Shown in pieces: positions 56,689-64,000 of a stretch of 64,000 nucleotides of DNA. The notes beneath the pieces were generated by a model. That model did not search any database. It saw only the letters and a list, made by a program, of their open reading frames with translations, and was not told the DNA's origin. Source of the stretch: Pseudactinotalea sp. HY158. Its GTDB lineage: Bacteria; Actinomycetota; Actinomycetes; Actinomycetales; Beutenbergiaceae. The DNA is taken from positions 186,001 to 250,000 of the forward strand of contig NZ_CP045920.1 in assembly GCF_009660225.1 (NCBI RefSeq), written 5' to 3'. Both the position numbers and the translations under genes were made by a program. How positions within the stretch are numbered: position 1 is the stretch's first letter; each line of letters begins with the position of its first letter.

Positions 56689-58344
56689 GTGCGCATCGCA
56701 GATCTTATCGCCAGTGCGTTCAAGCTGCGCGCCGTGCGCGGCGCGGGCCGGCTCGCGTGGCAGGGCCACACGTGGATACCGGCCCGGGCGGCCGACCGCG
56801 TCGAGGCCTCCCGCCACTTCGCCCAGCTCTACGCCGACCACGGCTATCACGGCGACGCCGCCCGCATCTACGGGCTCGCCGCGGCCCGGGCCGGGGACTC
56901 GGCGAGCCGAACCCAGCTCGAGGCCGGCCGCGTGCTCGCCGAACTCGACGCCGGCCTCGTGCCGGCCGATCTCCCGGCGGTGCAGCGGCGCGTGCTCGGG
57001 GCGGCCGACGCGGCGCTCGCGGGCGGTGACGTCGACGTGACGGCCCGCCGCCTCACCAGCGCCCTCGCCATCGCCTTCCACCCCACCCGGCACCTGCTCA
57101 CCGAGCCCTCCCCGCTGCTCGTGGACACCGAGGCGTTCCTGCGTCCCCTGCACGACAGCGTCGCACTCACCACCCTCACCTCGGACGCACCCGGCCCCGC
57201 CACGGAGCGCGCCGGCGCGCGGGAACGACCCGAGCCGACCGCGCGGCTGCTCGTGCTCGTCGCGGACCAGCCCTCGATGGTCCGGCCCATGGTGGAGCGC
57301 CATCGCGCGGCCGGGCGGGAGGTGCGCCTCATCGACCTGGGCGCGATCGAGGAGGCCGACCTCACCCTCGCGGCGCTCGTGGCGGCCCGGCTCGACCACA
57401 GCCTCACCGGCGCCCGCATCCCGGTCCCCGCGGCCCTGGCGGACTCCCTCGCCTGGGCCGACACGATCTTCGTGGAGTGGGGGCACCGCGCCCTCGTGTG
57501 GGCCAGCCTGCTCGACACCCGCCTGCCCATCGTCACCCGCGTGCGCAAATACGAGGCGATGACCCCGATGCCGCTGCTCACCGCCTGGCAGCACGTGGGC
57601 CGCTCGGTGTTCGTGGCCACCCCGATCCGCGACCTCGTGGCCGCCACCGCCCCCGGCTTCGGCTCGGACGTGCACGTCGTGCCGGACGCCGTGGACCTGC
57701 CCCGCTGGGACCGCGGCAAGCGCGCCGAGGCGGATCGAACGATCGCACTCGTCGGCTGGAACAAGGTGAGCAAGGATCCGGCGTGGGCGCTCGAGGTGCT
57801 CCGGCTCCTGCGCGAGGAGGACCCGACCTGGCGGCTGCTGCTCGTCGGCGAGACCGTCCCCGCCGATTCCGGGGCGGACCCGTACTACGAGGCGCTGACC
57901 CGGCGCATCCTGGGCTTCAAGGACGCCGTCGAGGTCACCGGCTTCACCGACGACCTCGCCGCCACCCTCACCCGGGTCGGGGTCATCCTCTCCTCGAGCC
58001 GGGTCGAGGGCCAGCACGACTCCCTCATCCAGGGCGTCGCCTCGGGCGCGCTGCCCGTCGTGCGCGACTGGCCGGACCTGGCCGCCTGGGGCGGGGCCGC
58101 GGCCGTCTACCCGGCCGAATGGGTCGTCGGGACGCCGCAGCTCGCCGCCGAACGAATCCTCACCGCCGCGCCCACCCCCGCTCGGAGCGAGGCGACCCGC
58201 CTCGCCCGGGAATGGGTGCGGCGCGAGTACGACCCGGCCGCCCTCACGGCGACGTTCGACGGCGTGGTGCTCGACGGCGACCGGCCCGCGCGACGCACGC
58301 GACGTCGTCCACACGCTCGCCGGGCCGCCACCGACCGCACCTGA
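56689..58344 (+). CDS. Glycosyltransferase, GT4-like
   Basis: 551 residues. Residues 1-140: helical N-terminal region of TPR-like character (FAQLYADHGYHGDAARIYGL). Residues 185-520: GT-B fold with IALVGWNKVSKDPAWALEVL, LLLVGET, VEVTGFTDDLAATL and SSSRVEGQHDSLIQGVASG, where the E of VEGQ is in the GT4 C-terminal position. Sugar and acceptor unknown; cell-surface glycan synthesis is the natural guess. GGAGGAGC precedes GTG 56689. The C-terminus ends in an Arg-rich tail. Convergent with pgm. Confidence 0.8.
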   Translation: MRIADLIASAFKLRAVRGAGRLAWQGHTWIPARAADRVEASRHFAQLYADHGYHGDAARIYGLAAARAGDSASRTQLEAGRVLAELDAGLVPADLPAVQRRVLGAADAALAGGDVDVTARRLTSALAIAFHPTRHLLTEPSPLLVDTEAFLRPLHDSVALTTLTSDAPGPATERAGARERPEPTARLLVLVADQPSMVRPMVERHRAAGREVRLIDLGAIEEADLTLAALVAARLDHSLTGARIPVPAALADSLAWADTIFVEWGHRALVWASLLDTRLPIVTRVRKYEAMTPMPLLTAWQHVGRSVFVATPIRDLVAATAPGFGSDVHVVPDAVDLPRWDRGKRAEADRTIALVGWNKVSKDPAWALEVLRLLREEDPTWRLLLVGETVPADSGADPYYEALTRRILGFKDAVEVTGFTDDLAATLTRVGVILSSSRVEGQHDSLIQGVASGALPVVRDWPDLAAWGGAAAVYPAEWVVGTPQLAAERILTAAPTPARSEATRLAREWVRREYDPAALTATFDGVVLDGDRPARRTRRRPHARRAATDRT

Positions 58345-58347
58345 CCG

Positions 58348-58382
58348 CCGGCCCGGCGCCCCGAGCGGAGCGGCGCGGCCGG
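58348..58382. terminator. Hairpin between the GT4 gene and pgm
   Basis: CCGGCC plus GCGCC (58348-58360, two-base bulge) pairs with GGCGCGGCCGG (58372-58382), followed by TTT. Confidence 0.5.
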
Positions 58383-58402
58383 TTTACCCGAGGCGGGCGG
58401 CG

Positions 58403-60070
58403 TCAGGAGAGGGAGTCGCTCACGAGCGAGCGGGCGGCCTCCTGCACCTGGGTCAGGTGATCGGCGGAGGTGAAGGACTCGGCGTAGATCTTGTACACGT
58501 CCTCGGTGCCCGAGGGGCGGGCGGCGAACCAGGCGGCGTCGGTCGTCACCTTGAGCCCGCCGATCGGGGCGTCGTTGCCGGGGGCGCGCACGAGCCGGCC
58601 GGTGATCGGGTCCCCCGCCAGCGAGGTCGCCGCCACGTCCTCGGGGCTGAGCCGGCCGAGGGCCGCCTTCTCCTCCCGGGTGGCCGCGGCGTCGATCCGG
58701 GCGTACCAGCTCTCGCCGTGGGCGGCGGTGAGCTCGGCGTGCCGGCGCGACGGCGTCTGGCCGGTGACCGCGGTGATCTCGGCCGCGAGCAGGGCGAGCA
58801 GGATGCCGTCCTTGTCGGTGGTCCACACGGTGCCGTCCGTGCGCAGGAACGAGGCGCCGGCCGACTCCTCCCCGCCGAAGCCGATCTCGCCGGTGAGGAG
58901 CCCCGGCACGAACCACTTGAAGCCGACGGGCACCTCGACGAGGCGGCGCCCCAGGGCGGCCGCGACCCGGTCGATGAGCGCCGAGGACACGAGGGTCTTG
59001 CCCACGGCGGAGCCCTCGCCCCAGCCGGGGCGGTGGGTGAACAGGTAGTCGATCGCCACCGCGAGGTAGTGGTTCGGGTTCATCAGACCGTCGGCGGTCA
59101 CGATGCCGTGCCGGTCCGCATCCGCGTCGTTGCCGGTGGCGATGTCGTAGGGTGCGGCGGCCTCGGGCCCGGCGGAGTGCATCGCCTGCACGAGCGAGGC
59201 CATCGCGTACGGGCTCGAGCAGTCCATCCGGATCTTGCCGTCCCAGTCGAGGGTCATGAACGACCATGTGGGGTCGACCCGCTCGTTCACCACGGTCAGG
59301 TCGAGCCGGTGCCGGTCGGCGATCTCGGCCCAGTACGCCACGGACGCCCCGCCGAGCGGGTCGGCACCGATCCGCACCCCCGCCTCGCGGATCGCGGCCA
59401 GGTCGAGCACCTGGCCCAGGTCGTCGACGTAGGTGAGCAGGAAGTCGTGCTTGTGCGCCTCGGCCCGGGGGTCGGCGTGCCGGGGGATACTCGCGACGCC
59501 GGCGCGCAGCAGCTCGTTCGCGCGGTCGGCGATCCAGCTCGTGGCGTCCGAACCGGCGGGGCCGCCGTCGGGCGGGTTGTACTTGAATCCGCCGTCGCGG
59601 GGCGGGTTGTGCGAGGGGGTGACCACGATGCCGTCCGCCCGCCCCGGCCCCTGCGTGCGCACCCCGGCGCCGCTGCCGGCGCCGTTGTGACGCAGGATCG
59701 AGTGGGAGAGGGCCGGGGTGGGGGTGTAGCCGTCGCGGGCGTCGATGAACACCTCGACCCCGGCGGCCACGAGCACCTCGAGCGCGGTCGTGGTCGCCGG
59801 CCCGGAGAGCGCGTGCGTGTCGCGGCCCAGGTAGAGGGGGCCGTCGATGCCCTGGGTGCGCCGGTACTCCACGATCGCGGCGGTGGTGGCGAGGATGTGC
59901 GCCTCGTTGAAGGCCCCGTCGAGGGAGGAGCCGCGGTGCCCGGACGTGCCGAAACTGACCCGCTGGCCCGGATCGTCCAGGTCCGGGGCGCGGTCGTAAT
60001 AGGCGCCGATCACGGCGTCTGCATCGATCAGGTCCTCGGGACGCGCGGGGCTTCCGGCTCGCTCATGCAT
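58403..60070 (-). CDS. pgm: Phosphoglucomutase (alpha-D-glucose specific)
   Basis: Interconverts glucose-1-phosphate and glucose-6-phosphate, linking glycogen/trehalose and wall-sugar pools. 555 residues. Seen: [20 protein letters not shown], active-site phosphoserine loop [20 protein letters not shown], metal-binding [11 protein letters not shown], and [13 protein letters not shown] 60070 is chosen because family sequence follows directly; an upstream in-frame ATG has none. CAGGAT lies 7 bases before it, a weak leaderless-type box. Confidence 0.95.
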   Translation of the reverse strand: MHERAGSPARPEDLIDADAVIGAYYDRAPDLDDPGQRVSFGTSGHRGSSLDGAFNEAHILATTAAIVEYRRTQGIDGPLYLGRDTHALSGPATTTALEVLVAAGVEVFIDARDGYTPTPALSHSILRHNGAGSGAGVRTQGPGRADGIVVTPSHNPPRDGGFKYNPPDGGPAGSDATSWIADRANELLRAGVASIPRHADPRAEAHKHDFLLTYVDDLGQVLDLAAIREAGVRIGADPLGGASVAYWAEIADRHRLDLTVVNERVDPTWSFMTLDWDGKIRMDCSSPYAMASLVQAMHSAGPEAAAPYDIATGNDADADRHGIVTADGLMNPNHYLAVAIDYLFTHRPGWGEGSAVGKTLVSSALIDRVAAALGRRLVEVPVGFKWFVPGLLTGEIGFGGEESAGASFLRTDGTVWTTDKDGILLALLAAEITAVTGQTPSRRHAELTAAHGESWYARIDAAATREEKAALGRLSPEDVAATSLAGDPITGRLVRAPGNDAPIGGLKVTTDAAWFAARPSGTEDVYKIYAESFTSADHLTQVQEAARSLVSDSLS

Positions 60071-60132
60071 GCCCCCGATCCTGCCACCTGTGGCGCGGTC
60101 GTGGGGCGGATCCGGTCGCCGACCGCCTGCAT

Positions 60133-60138
60133 TACAGT
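60133..60138 (+). promoter_or_regulatory. Leaderless promoter -10 (DUF5926 gene)
   Basis: TACAGT, then GCAACC, then ATG at 60145. Confidence 0.6.
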
Positions 60139-60144
60139 GCAACC

Positions 60145-61017
60145 ATGGCAAAACGGAGCAAGAAGAGCGCCCCCAACGAGAAGGTCGCCGCGCGGCGGGC
60201 CGCCCGCAAGGCCGCGGTCGCCGCGCCGTCCCGTCCGTTCGAGGGCCTGCCCGGGGAGGTCGACTGGGTCGCGCTGCGCGAGGTCGTGCCCGCGGCGAGC
60301 GCCCGCGTGCGCACGACGGCCGCCTATGGCGGCCAGGACGTCACGATCGTCACGCTGTTGCCGATGATCTGGCCGGCGATGAAGCGTGAGGACGGCGAGG
60401 TGCTCGTCGCGCTCCAGGTCGTCACCTCCTCACAGGATCCGTCGCGCGACGCGGCCGCGGCGCTCATCGCCGCCCTCGACCTCGACCCCGGCGAGTCGCT
60501 CCACCTGCCCGGCCTGCCCGGGCCTGGGCCGCGACTCCAGGACGTGCTCGAGCTCGATCGGCCGTTCGAGGTCACCGTGCACGACGACTTCGGCTACGCC
60601 ACGACCGAGGCGTCCGACCCCCAGGTCAAGGCCGCCCTCGAGGAGTCCGCCGGATCGATCGTTCCGACCGTCAAGGTCGCGGGCGTGGACGGTGCCTACT
60701 GGTGCCGGATGGGTGAGCGCGAGTTCCTGCGCTGGGCGCGCCCCGAGCCGGAGGAGGCCCTGCTCGACGGGCTCGCCCGATTGCACGCACGGCGCGAGTC
60801 CGCGGTCTCCGACGCCGCCCGGCTCATCGGCACGTTCCGGTCGAACGGCATCGTCATGCCAGTGTGGGAGCTGGCTCAGGGGACCGAGGCCGACGAGCTC
60901 GATCTCGGTGCCTTCGAACCGAGGCTCGCGGACGCCGTCGCGGTGACCGACCCGCTCGATGCCGACGAGCGTCGCGCCCGGGCGGGACTCGTCTCCCGCC
61001 AGGTAACGCTCCGGTAA
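60145..61017 (+). CDS. DUF5926 family protein
   Basis: 290 residues, an actinobacterial family without known function. Lys/Arg-rich N-terminus ([20 protein letters not shown]) that could bind nucleic acid or SecA-like partners, then a soluble domain with [40 protein letters not shown] and [20 protein letters not shown]. No catalytic motif recognised. Probably leaderless. It ends next to an AT-rich hairpin. Confidence 0.85.
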   Translation: MAKRSKKSAPNEKVAARRAARKAAVAAPSRPFEGLPGEVDWVALREVVPAASARVRTTAAYGGQDVTIVTLLPMIWPAMKREDGEVLVALQVVTSSQDPSRDAAAALIAALDLDPGESLHLPGLPGPGPRLQDVLELDRPFEVTVHDDFGYATTEASDPQVKAALEESAGSIVPTVKVAGVDGAYWCRMGEREFLRWARPEPEEALLDGLARLHARRESAVSDAARLIGTFRSNGIVMPVWELAQGTEADELDLGAFEPRLADAVAVTDPLDADERRARAGLVSRQVTLR

Positions 61018-61039
61018 AGAGTGATCTAAATAAAACTCT
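61018..61039 (+). other. AT-rich hairpin after the DUF5926 gene
   Basis: AGAGT (61018-61022), loop GATCTAAATAAA, ACTCT (61035-61039), starting right after the TAA. The most AT-rich patch I see in the window. It could be a weak terminator or an RNase site. The rest of the 146-bp gap up to the GT2 gene contains several GACGGCG strings and the GT2 -10 box. Confidence 0.45.
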
Positions 61040-61150
61040 AGCGGAGGTTTCGGCTCGATCTCGCGGGTTCTGGCGGGTCGGGGCGCTCCGCGCGGCGGCC
61101 GGCGGGCCGGAAACGCCGTGGACGGCGCACGGACACGCCGGACGGCGTAC

Positions 61151-61156
61151 TAGGCT
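61151..61156 (+). promoter_or_regulatory. Leaderless promoter -10 (GT2 gene)
   Basis: TAGGCT, 7 bases before GTG 61164. Confidence 0.55.
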
Positions 61157-61163
61157 TGACGGC

Positions 61164-61982
61164 GTGAGCACGCAGGACCGGCCCGAATCGCAACCCCTCC
61201 GCGTCGTCCGCCGTGGACCCGTGCATGCTCGTGCCGGCCATGCCGCGGACGCCGGCCAGCGCGTGGCCGCGATCATCCCGGCCAAGGACGAACAGGACCG
61301 GGTGGCCGCGACCGTTCGTGCCGCCCGGGCGATCCCGCACGTGGACCTCGTGCTCGTCGTCGACGACGGATCGAGCGACGACACCCAGCACCGGGCCCGC
61401 GCCGCGGGGGCGGTCGTGGTGCGGCACTCGGTCAACCGCGGCAAGGCCTCCGCGATGGAGACCGGCGCCTCGGTCGTCGCGATGCGCGACAATCCGGGCG
61501 CCTCGCCGCGGATGCTGCTCTTCCTCGACGCCGACCTCGGGGAGACGGCCGTCAACGCCGCCCCGCTCGTGCCGCCGGTGCTCTCGGGGAGCGCGGACCT
61601 GTCGATCGCGACCCTGCCGCCCCAGCAGGGCGCCGGGGGCCGCGGCATCGTGACCGGATTCGCCCGGAGGTCCATTCACAACGCGACCGGCTGGTCGCCG
61701 GATCAGCCGCTCAGCGGTCAGCGCTGCCTCACCCGCGAGGCGTTCGACGCGGCGACCCCGCTCGCGCACGGCTGGGGGGTCGAGACGGGCATGACGATCG
61801 ACCTGCTCATGCAGGGCTACGGCGTGGTCGAGGTGCCCTGCGACCTGCGGCACCGCCCCTCCGGGAACGACCTCGCTGGCAACCTCCACCGGGCCGCGCA
61901 GCTGCGTTCCGTCATGGCGGCCGTGACCGCCCGCAAGTTCCGGCGGTACGAACTCACCGCCTCCCGCGCGCAGCCGAGCTGA
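61164..61982 (+). CDS. Glycosyltransferase family 2
   Basis: 272 residues, GT-A fold. Seen: VAAIIPAKDEQDRVAATVRA, LVVDDGSSDDTQ (nucleotide-binding Asp), SVNRGKASAMETG, and the metal-binding motif LLFLDADLG, then GWGVETGMTIDLL. No membrane helix. This resembles the glucosyl-3-phosphoglycerate synthase/dolichyl-phosphate transferase group; the product cannot be fixed by eye. GTG 61164 is chosen from the -10 spacing and the absence of family sequence upstream. Confidence 0.85.
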   Translation: MSTQDRPESQPLRVVRRGPVHARAGHAADAGQRVAAIIPAKDEQDRVAATVRAARAIPHVDLVLVVDDGSSDDTQHRARAAGAVVVRHSVNRGKASAMETGASVVAMRDNPGASPRMLLFLDADLGETAVNAAPLVPPVLSGSADLSIATLPPQQGAGGRGIVTGFARRSIHNATGWSPDQPLSGQRCLTREAFDAATPLAHGWGVETGMTIDLLMQGYGVVEVPCDLRHRPSGNDLAGNLHRAAQLRSVMAAVTARKFRRYELTASRAQPS

Positions 61983-61993
61983 GCGCCCCGCGA

Positions 61994-62010
61994 GCCGAGG
62001 CCCGCTCGGC
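61994..62010. terminator. Hairpin between the GT2 and membrane-protein genes
   Basis: GCCGAG (61994-61999), loop of 5, CTCGGC (62005-62010), 12 bases after the GT2 stop in a 105-bp convergent gap. Confidence 0.45.
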
Positions 62011-62087
62011 GACCGAGGCCTGCGGAGGGTCCTCGGGGCGGGGGAGTCGGGGCAACCCGGTGCGCGTCCGCGCGAGCCCGGGCGAAT

Positions 62088-64000
62088 TCAGCGCGAGGTG
62101 GAGGGACCCGAGGGGCCTGAGTGCTCCGAAGGCTCCGAGTGCTCCGAAGGCTCTGGGTGGACTGGGTGCTCTGAGTCGTCTGGGTGCTCTGAGTGCTCTG
62201 AGTCGTCTGGGTGCTCTGGGTGCTCTGAGTTGCCTGAGTGATTCGGGTGGCCCGGTGTGCTCGCTGTCCCCCCGGCGTCCGGCGACTCGAGGGTGAGCAT
62301 CCACGTCGCGCAGGCCGCGAGCAGCAGCGGCACCGTGATGGCGACCATGTTCGCGGGGATCGCGACGCCGGAGTCGTTCACCGCCATCCCGATCGCGCCG
62401 GCGACCCCCGAGGCCACGATCCCCGCGCCGAGCAGCGGGCTGCGCTCGCCCATGCGGCTGATCGGCGTGCCCTGGGAGAGCCAGGCGAAGCGCCCGCCGT
62501 GCGGATCGATGATCGCCCCGCGGATCGGCCGGGCGAGCACGAACACGACCGTGAGCACCCCGCAGATTGCGAGCAGAGTGAGGGGCCGATTCCCGAACAG
62601 GATCGTCAGGTTCTGATCCAGCTTGCGCCAGATCACCGGGAAGACGTCCCCACTGAGGAGGGTCTCGAAGAACATGCCCAGGTGGGTGCGCTCCGAGGGC
62701 GGGCGGAGCCAGTCCATGAAGGAGATCGCGAGCGTGACCACGCCGGCCACGACGAGCACCCCGATCACCCGCCTCCACGTGAGCCGCACGCCGAGGGTGA
62801 TGAGCGCCATGATCGCGAACGCGGGCAGCAGGGCGGGCGGGCCGCCGAAATCGGCACCCAACGCCGGGGCGCCGTCGATGATCGTGGCCACGAGGCCGAC
62901 GACGGCGATGACGCCCACGGCCGCCCACCGCCGTCCGCGGCGCGCAAAGGGCTGCGCGAGGGAGATCGTCACGATGAGGATCGAGGCGGTGAACAGCGCG
63001 AAGGCCGTGTTGTTCATGCCGTAGAAGCGGCCGGCCACGAGGGCCGGACTGCCCATGATCGCCCCGATCTGGAGGGCCGCACCGAAGTAGATGTCGATCG
63101 CCAGTACCCCCGCGGTCACGGCGGCGATCACGGTCGCCGAGCCGAGCACGTGCCTGCGCCACGGGCCCGCGAGCGCGATGACGGCGAGGAGTGCCATCCA
63201 GCCGAGGGTCGCGGCGGCGAGGGCCAGCCCGGGTGCGCTCGCGCGCCACCAGGGCAGCAGATCGGCGAGGAACGAGGCCACGGGCAGGGCGCTGATGGAG
63301 ATCGCGGCGGTCCGCAGCACCCGCAGCACCCAGGTGCGCGGGGGCAGCCAGGCATCCACCGAATCGTCGGCATCAGCTGATCCGACTGAACTGCCTGAGC
63401 CGACTGATCCGGCTGAACCGCCTGATCCGGCTGATCCGGCTGATCCGCCTGATCCGGCTGAACCGCCTGATCCGGCTGATTCGACTGAACCGCCTGCATC
63501 CTGTGCGCCCTGTGCTCCCTGGGGGCCCTGTGCCCCATGGTGTGCGCCGCCGGCGGGGCCGTGGGAGCGGGAGAAGCGCTTGCGCCACCACTTGGTCATG
63601 CGGGCGATGGTCGGCCGTTTGAGCCCGAGGGCGACGACCGCGAACAGGGCCAGGTTGATGACCACCATGACGAGGAAGAAGGTGCTCGTCAGGGGGGAGG
63701 CGGCCTGCGCATGCATGTTGCGGTCGATCGCGGCGGCCACGAGCTCGGTGCTCGGCTCGTCGGACGGAAGAAGCGTGGCGGGCGCCCCGGGGAGCTCGGC
63801 CGGCAACGTCGAGCGCACCCCGAGGAGTTCGAAGATCGTCGGCTGCAGGTCGGTCGCGAGCACGAAGCCGGGCTGCCGGGTGGAGGCGGAGACGAGCTCT
63901 CCCGTGCCCCACCCCGGTCCGGAGATCGCGAGCGTGCGCAGACCCGGAGAGTCGGTGTCGGCGATCCCGGCGAGCAGGATGACCGGATCGGTGCCCGCGG
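62088..64000 (-). CDS. Large membrane protein, alkaline-phosphatase-like N-terminal part (N-terminus beyond window)
   Basis: The frame is open to the right edge, so the start is missing; 637 residues are visible. The first visible 60 residues (GTDPVILLAGIADT, SGPGWGTGELVSA, ATDLQPTIFELLGV) look like the end of an alkaline-phosphatase-superfamily extracellular domain. Then come a helix (FFLVMVVINLALFAVVALG), a cytoplasmic-type Gly/Ser repeat loop (63372-63500), and about ten further membrane helices including GSPALVAGRFYGMNNTAFALF. The protein ends in a His/Glu/Pro/Ser/Asp repeat tail. Function unknown; position beside glycosyltransferases suggests envelope work. Confidence 0.7.
   Translation of the reverse strand, partial: AGTDPVILLAGIADTDSPGLRTLAISGPGWGTGELVSASTRQPGFVLATDLQPTIFELLGVRSTLPAELPGAPATLLPSDEPSTELVAAAIDRNMHAQAASPLTSTFFLVMVVINLALFAVVALGLKRPTIARMTKWWRKRFSRSHGPAGGAHHGAQGPQGAQGAQDAGGSVESAGSGGSAGSGGSAGSAGSGGSAGSVGSGSSVGSADADDSVDAWLPPRTWVLRVLRTAAISISALPVASFLADLLPWWRASAPGLALAAATLGWMALLAVIALAGPWRRHVLGSATVIAAVTAGVLAIDIYFGAALQIGAIMGSPALVAGRFYGMNNTAFALFTASILIVTISLAQPFARRGRRWAAVGVIAVVGLVATIIDGAPALGADFGGPPALLPAFAIMALITLGVRLTWRRVIGVLVVAGVVTLAISFMDWLRPPSERTHLGMFFETLLSGDVFPVIWRKLDQNLTILFGNRPLTLLAICGVLTVVFVLARPIRGAIIDPHGGRFAWLSQGTPISRMGERSPLLGAGIVASGVAGAIGMAVNDSGVAIPANMVAITVPLLLAACATWMLTLESPDAGGTASTPGHPNHSGNSEHPEHPDDSEHSEHPDDSEHPVHPEPSEHSEPSEHSGPSGPSTSR
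62095..62235 (-). repeat. Ser-Glu-His/Pro repeat tail of the membrane protein
   Basis: About fourteen 9-nt units (GAG CAC TCA / GAC GAC TCA type) coding the last 45 residues or so. Confidence 0.85.
63372..63500 (-). repeat. Gly-Ser/Gly-Gly-Ser-Ala repeat in the membrane protein
   Basis: Units coding Gly-Gly-Ser-Ala-Gly-Ser in 9- and 18-nt registers, between the first membrane helix and the main membrane domain. Confidence 0.85.

Overview
The window is a very GC-rich chromosomal segment that reads like an actinobacterium, probably of the Micrococcales type; I cannot name the genus. The evidence is an actinobacterial-style gene set (DUF5926 protein, YtxH-type small protein, BTAD/NB-ARC regulator, the 180-kDa class of NAD-glutamate dehydrogenase, TM0106-type RecB protein, narK-narGHJI), GTG starts, C-terminal sortase motifs with Arg-rich tails, and many genes whose TANNNT -10 box lies only 6-7 bases before the start codon (leaderless mRNAs). 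No tRNA, rRNA, CRISPR, IS element or prophage was seen. Both ends cut a gene: aspA on the left and a membrane protein on the right.

Layout. 1-3.5 kb: aspartate ammonia-lyase, an enoyl-CoA hydratase/3-hydroxyisobutyryl-CoA hydrolase relative, and a Phd/PIN toxin-antitoxin pair. 3.6-7.4 kb: a methionine module with a SAM riboswitch, a 15-codon leader ORF, metF and metE, then a terminator and a 30-bp repeat tract. 7.4-13.2 kb: YigZ/IMPACT protein, a membrane-anchored DUF1524/HNH nuclease, a degenerate TM0106 RecB-like protein, a YtxH protein and a ferritin-VIT1 fusion. 13.3-23.8 kb: nitrate respiration, with narK-narGHJI tightly overlapped and followed by molybdenum-cofactor genes mobA, a DUF6457 gene and a moeA broken by two frameshifts. 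23.8-34 kb: a cell-wall-anchored GH92 mannosidase under a LacI-type palindrome, an L-2-hydroxyglutarate oxidase, a DrrAB-type exporter and a BTAD regulator. 34-45 kb: App1 phosphatase, zinc-ribbon protein, a trehalose-synthase-like GH13 enzyme, NAD-GDH, DeoD and a GlcD-type flavoprotein. 45-49.5 kb: an ABC_sub_bind-type ABC importer, BioY, and a MarR regulator with a His/Gly insert. 49.6-64 kb: an ABC exporter behind a striking palindromic operator, a sortase-anchored surface protein, an S4 RNA-binding protein, a patatin lipase, an MFS protein, two glycosyltransferases, phosphoglucomutase, a DUF5926 protein and a membrane protein.

The most unusual overall signal is in-frame low-complexity repeats (units of 9-12 nt) inside or at the ends of about a third of the genes, including conserved enzymes such as NarG. 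The same Asp-Thr-Ala unit recurs in three unrelated proteins. Other points worth a second look are the RecB-like protein, which seems to have lost both its nuclease motif and its helicase; the riboswitch whose P1 helix overlaps the ribosome-binding site of a leader ORF coupled to metF; the double-frameshifted moeA; the interlocked MarR operator; and the 10-bp helical-phase repeat before bioY.
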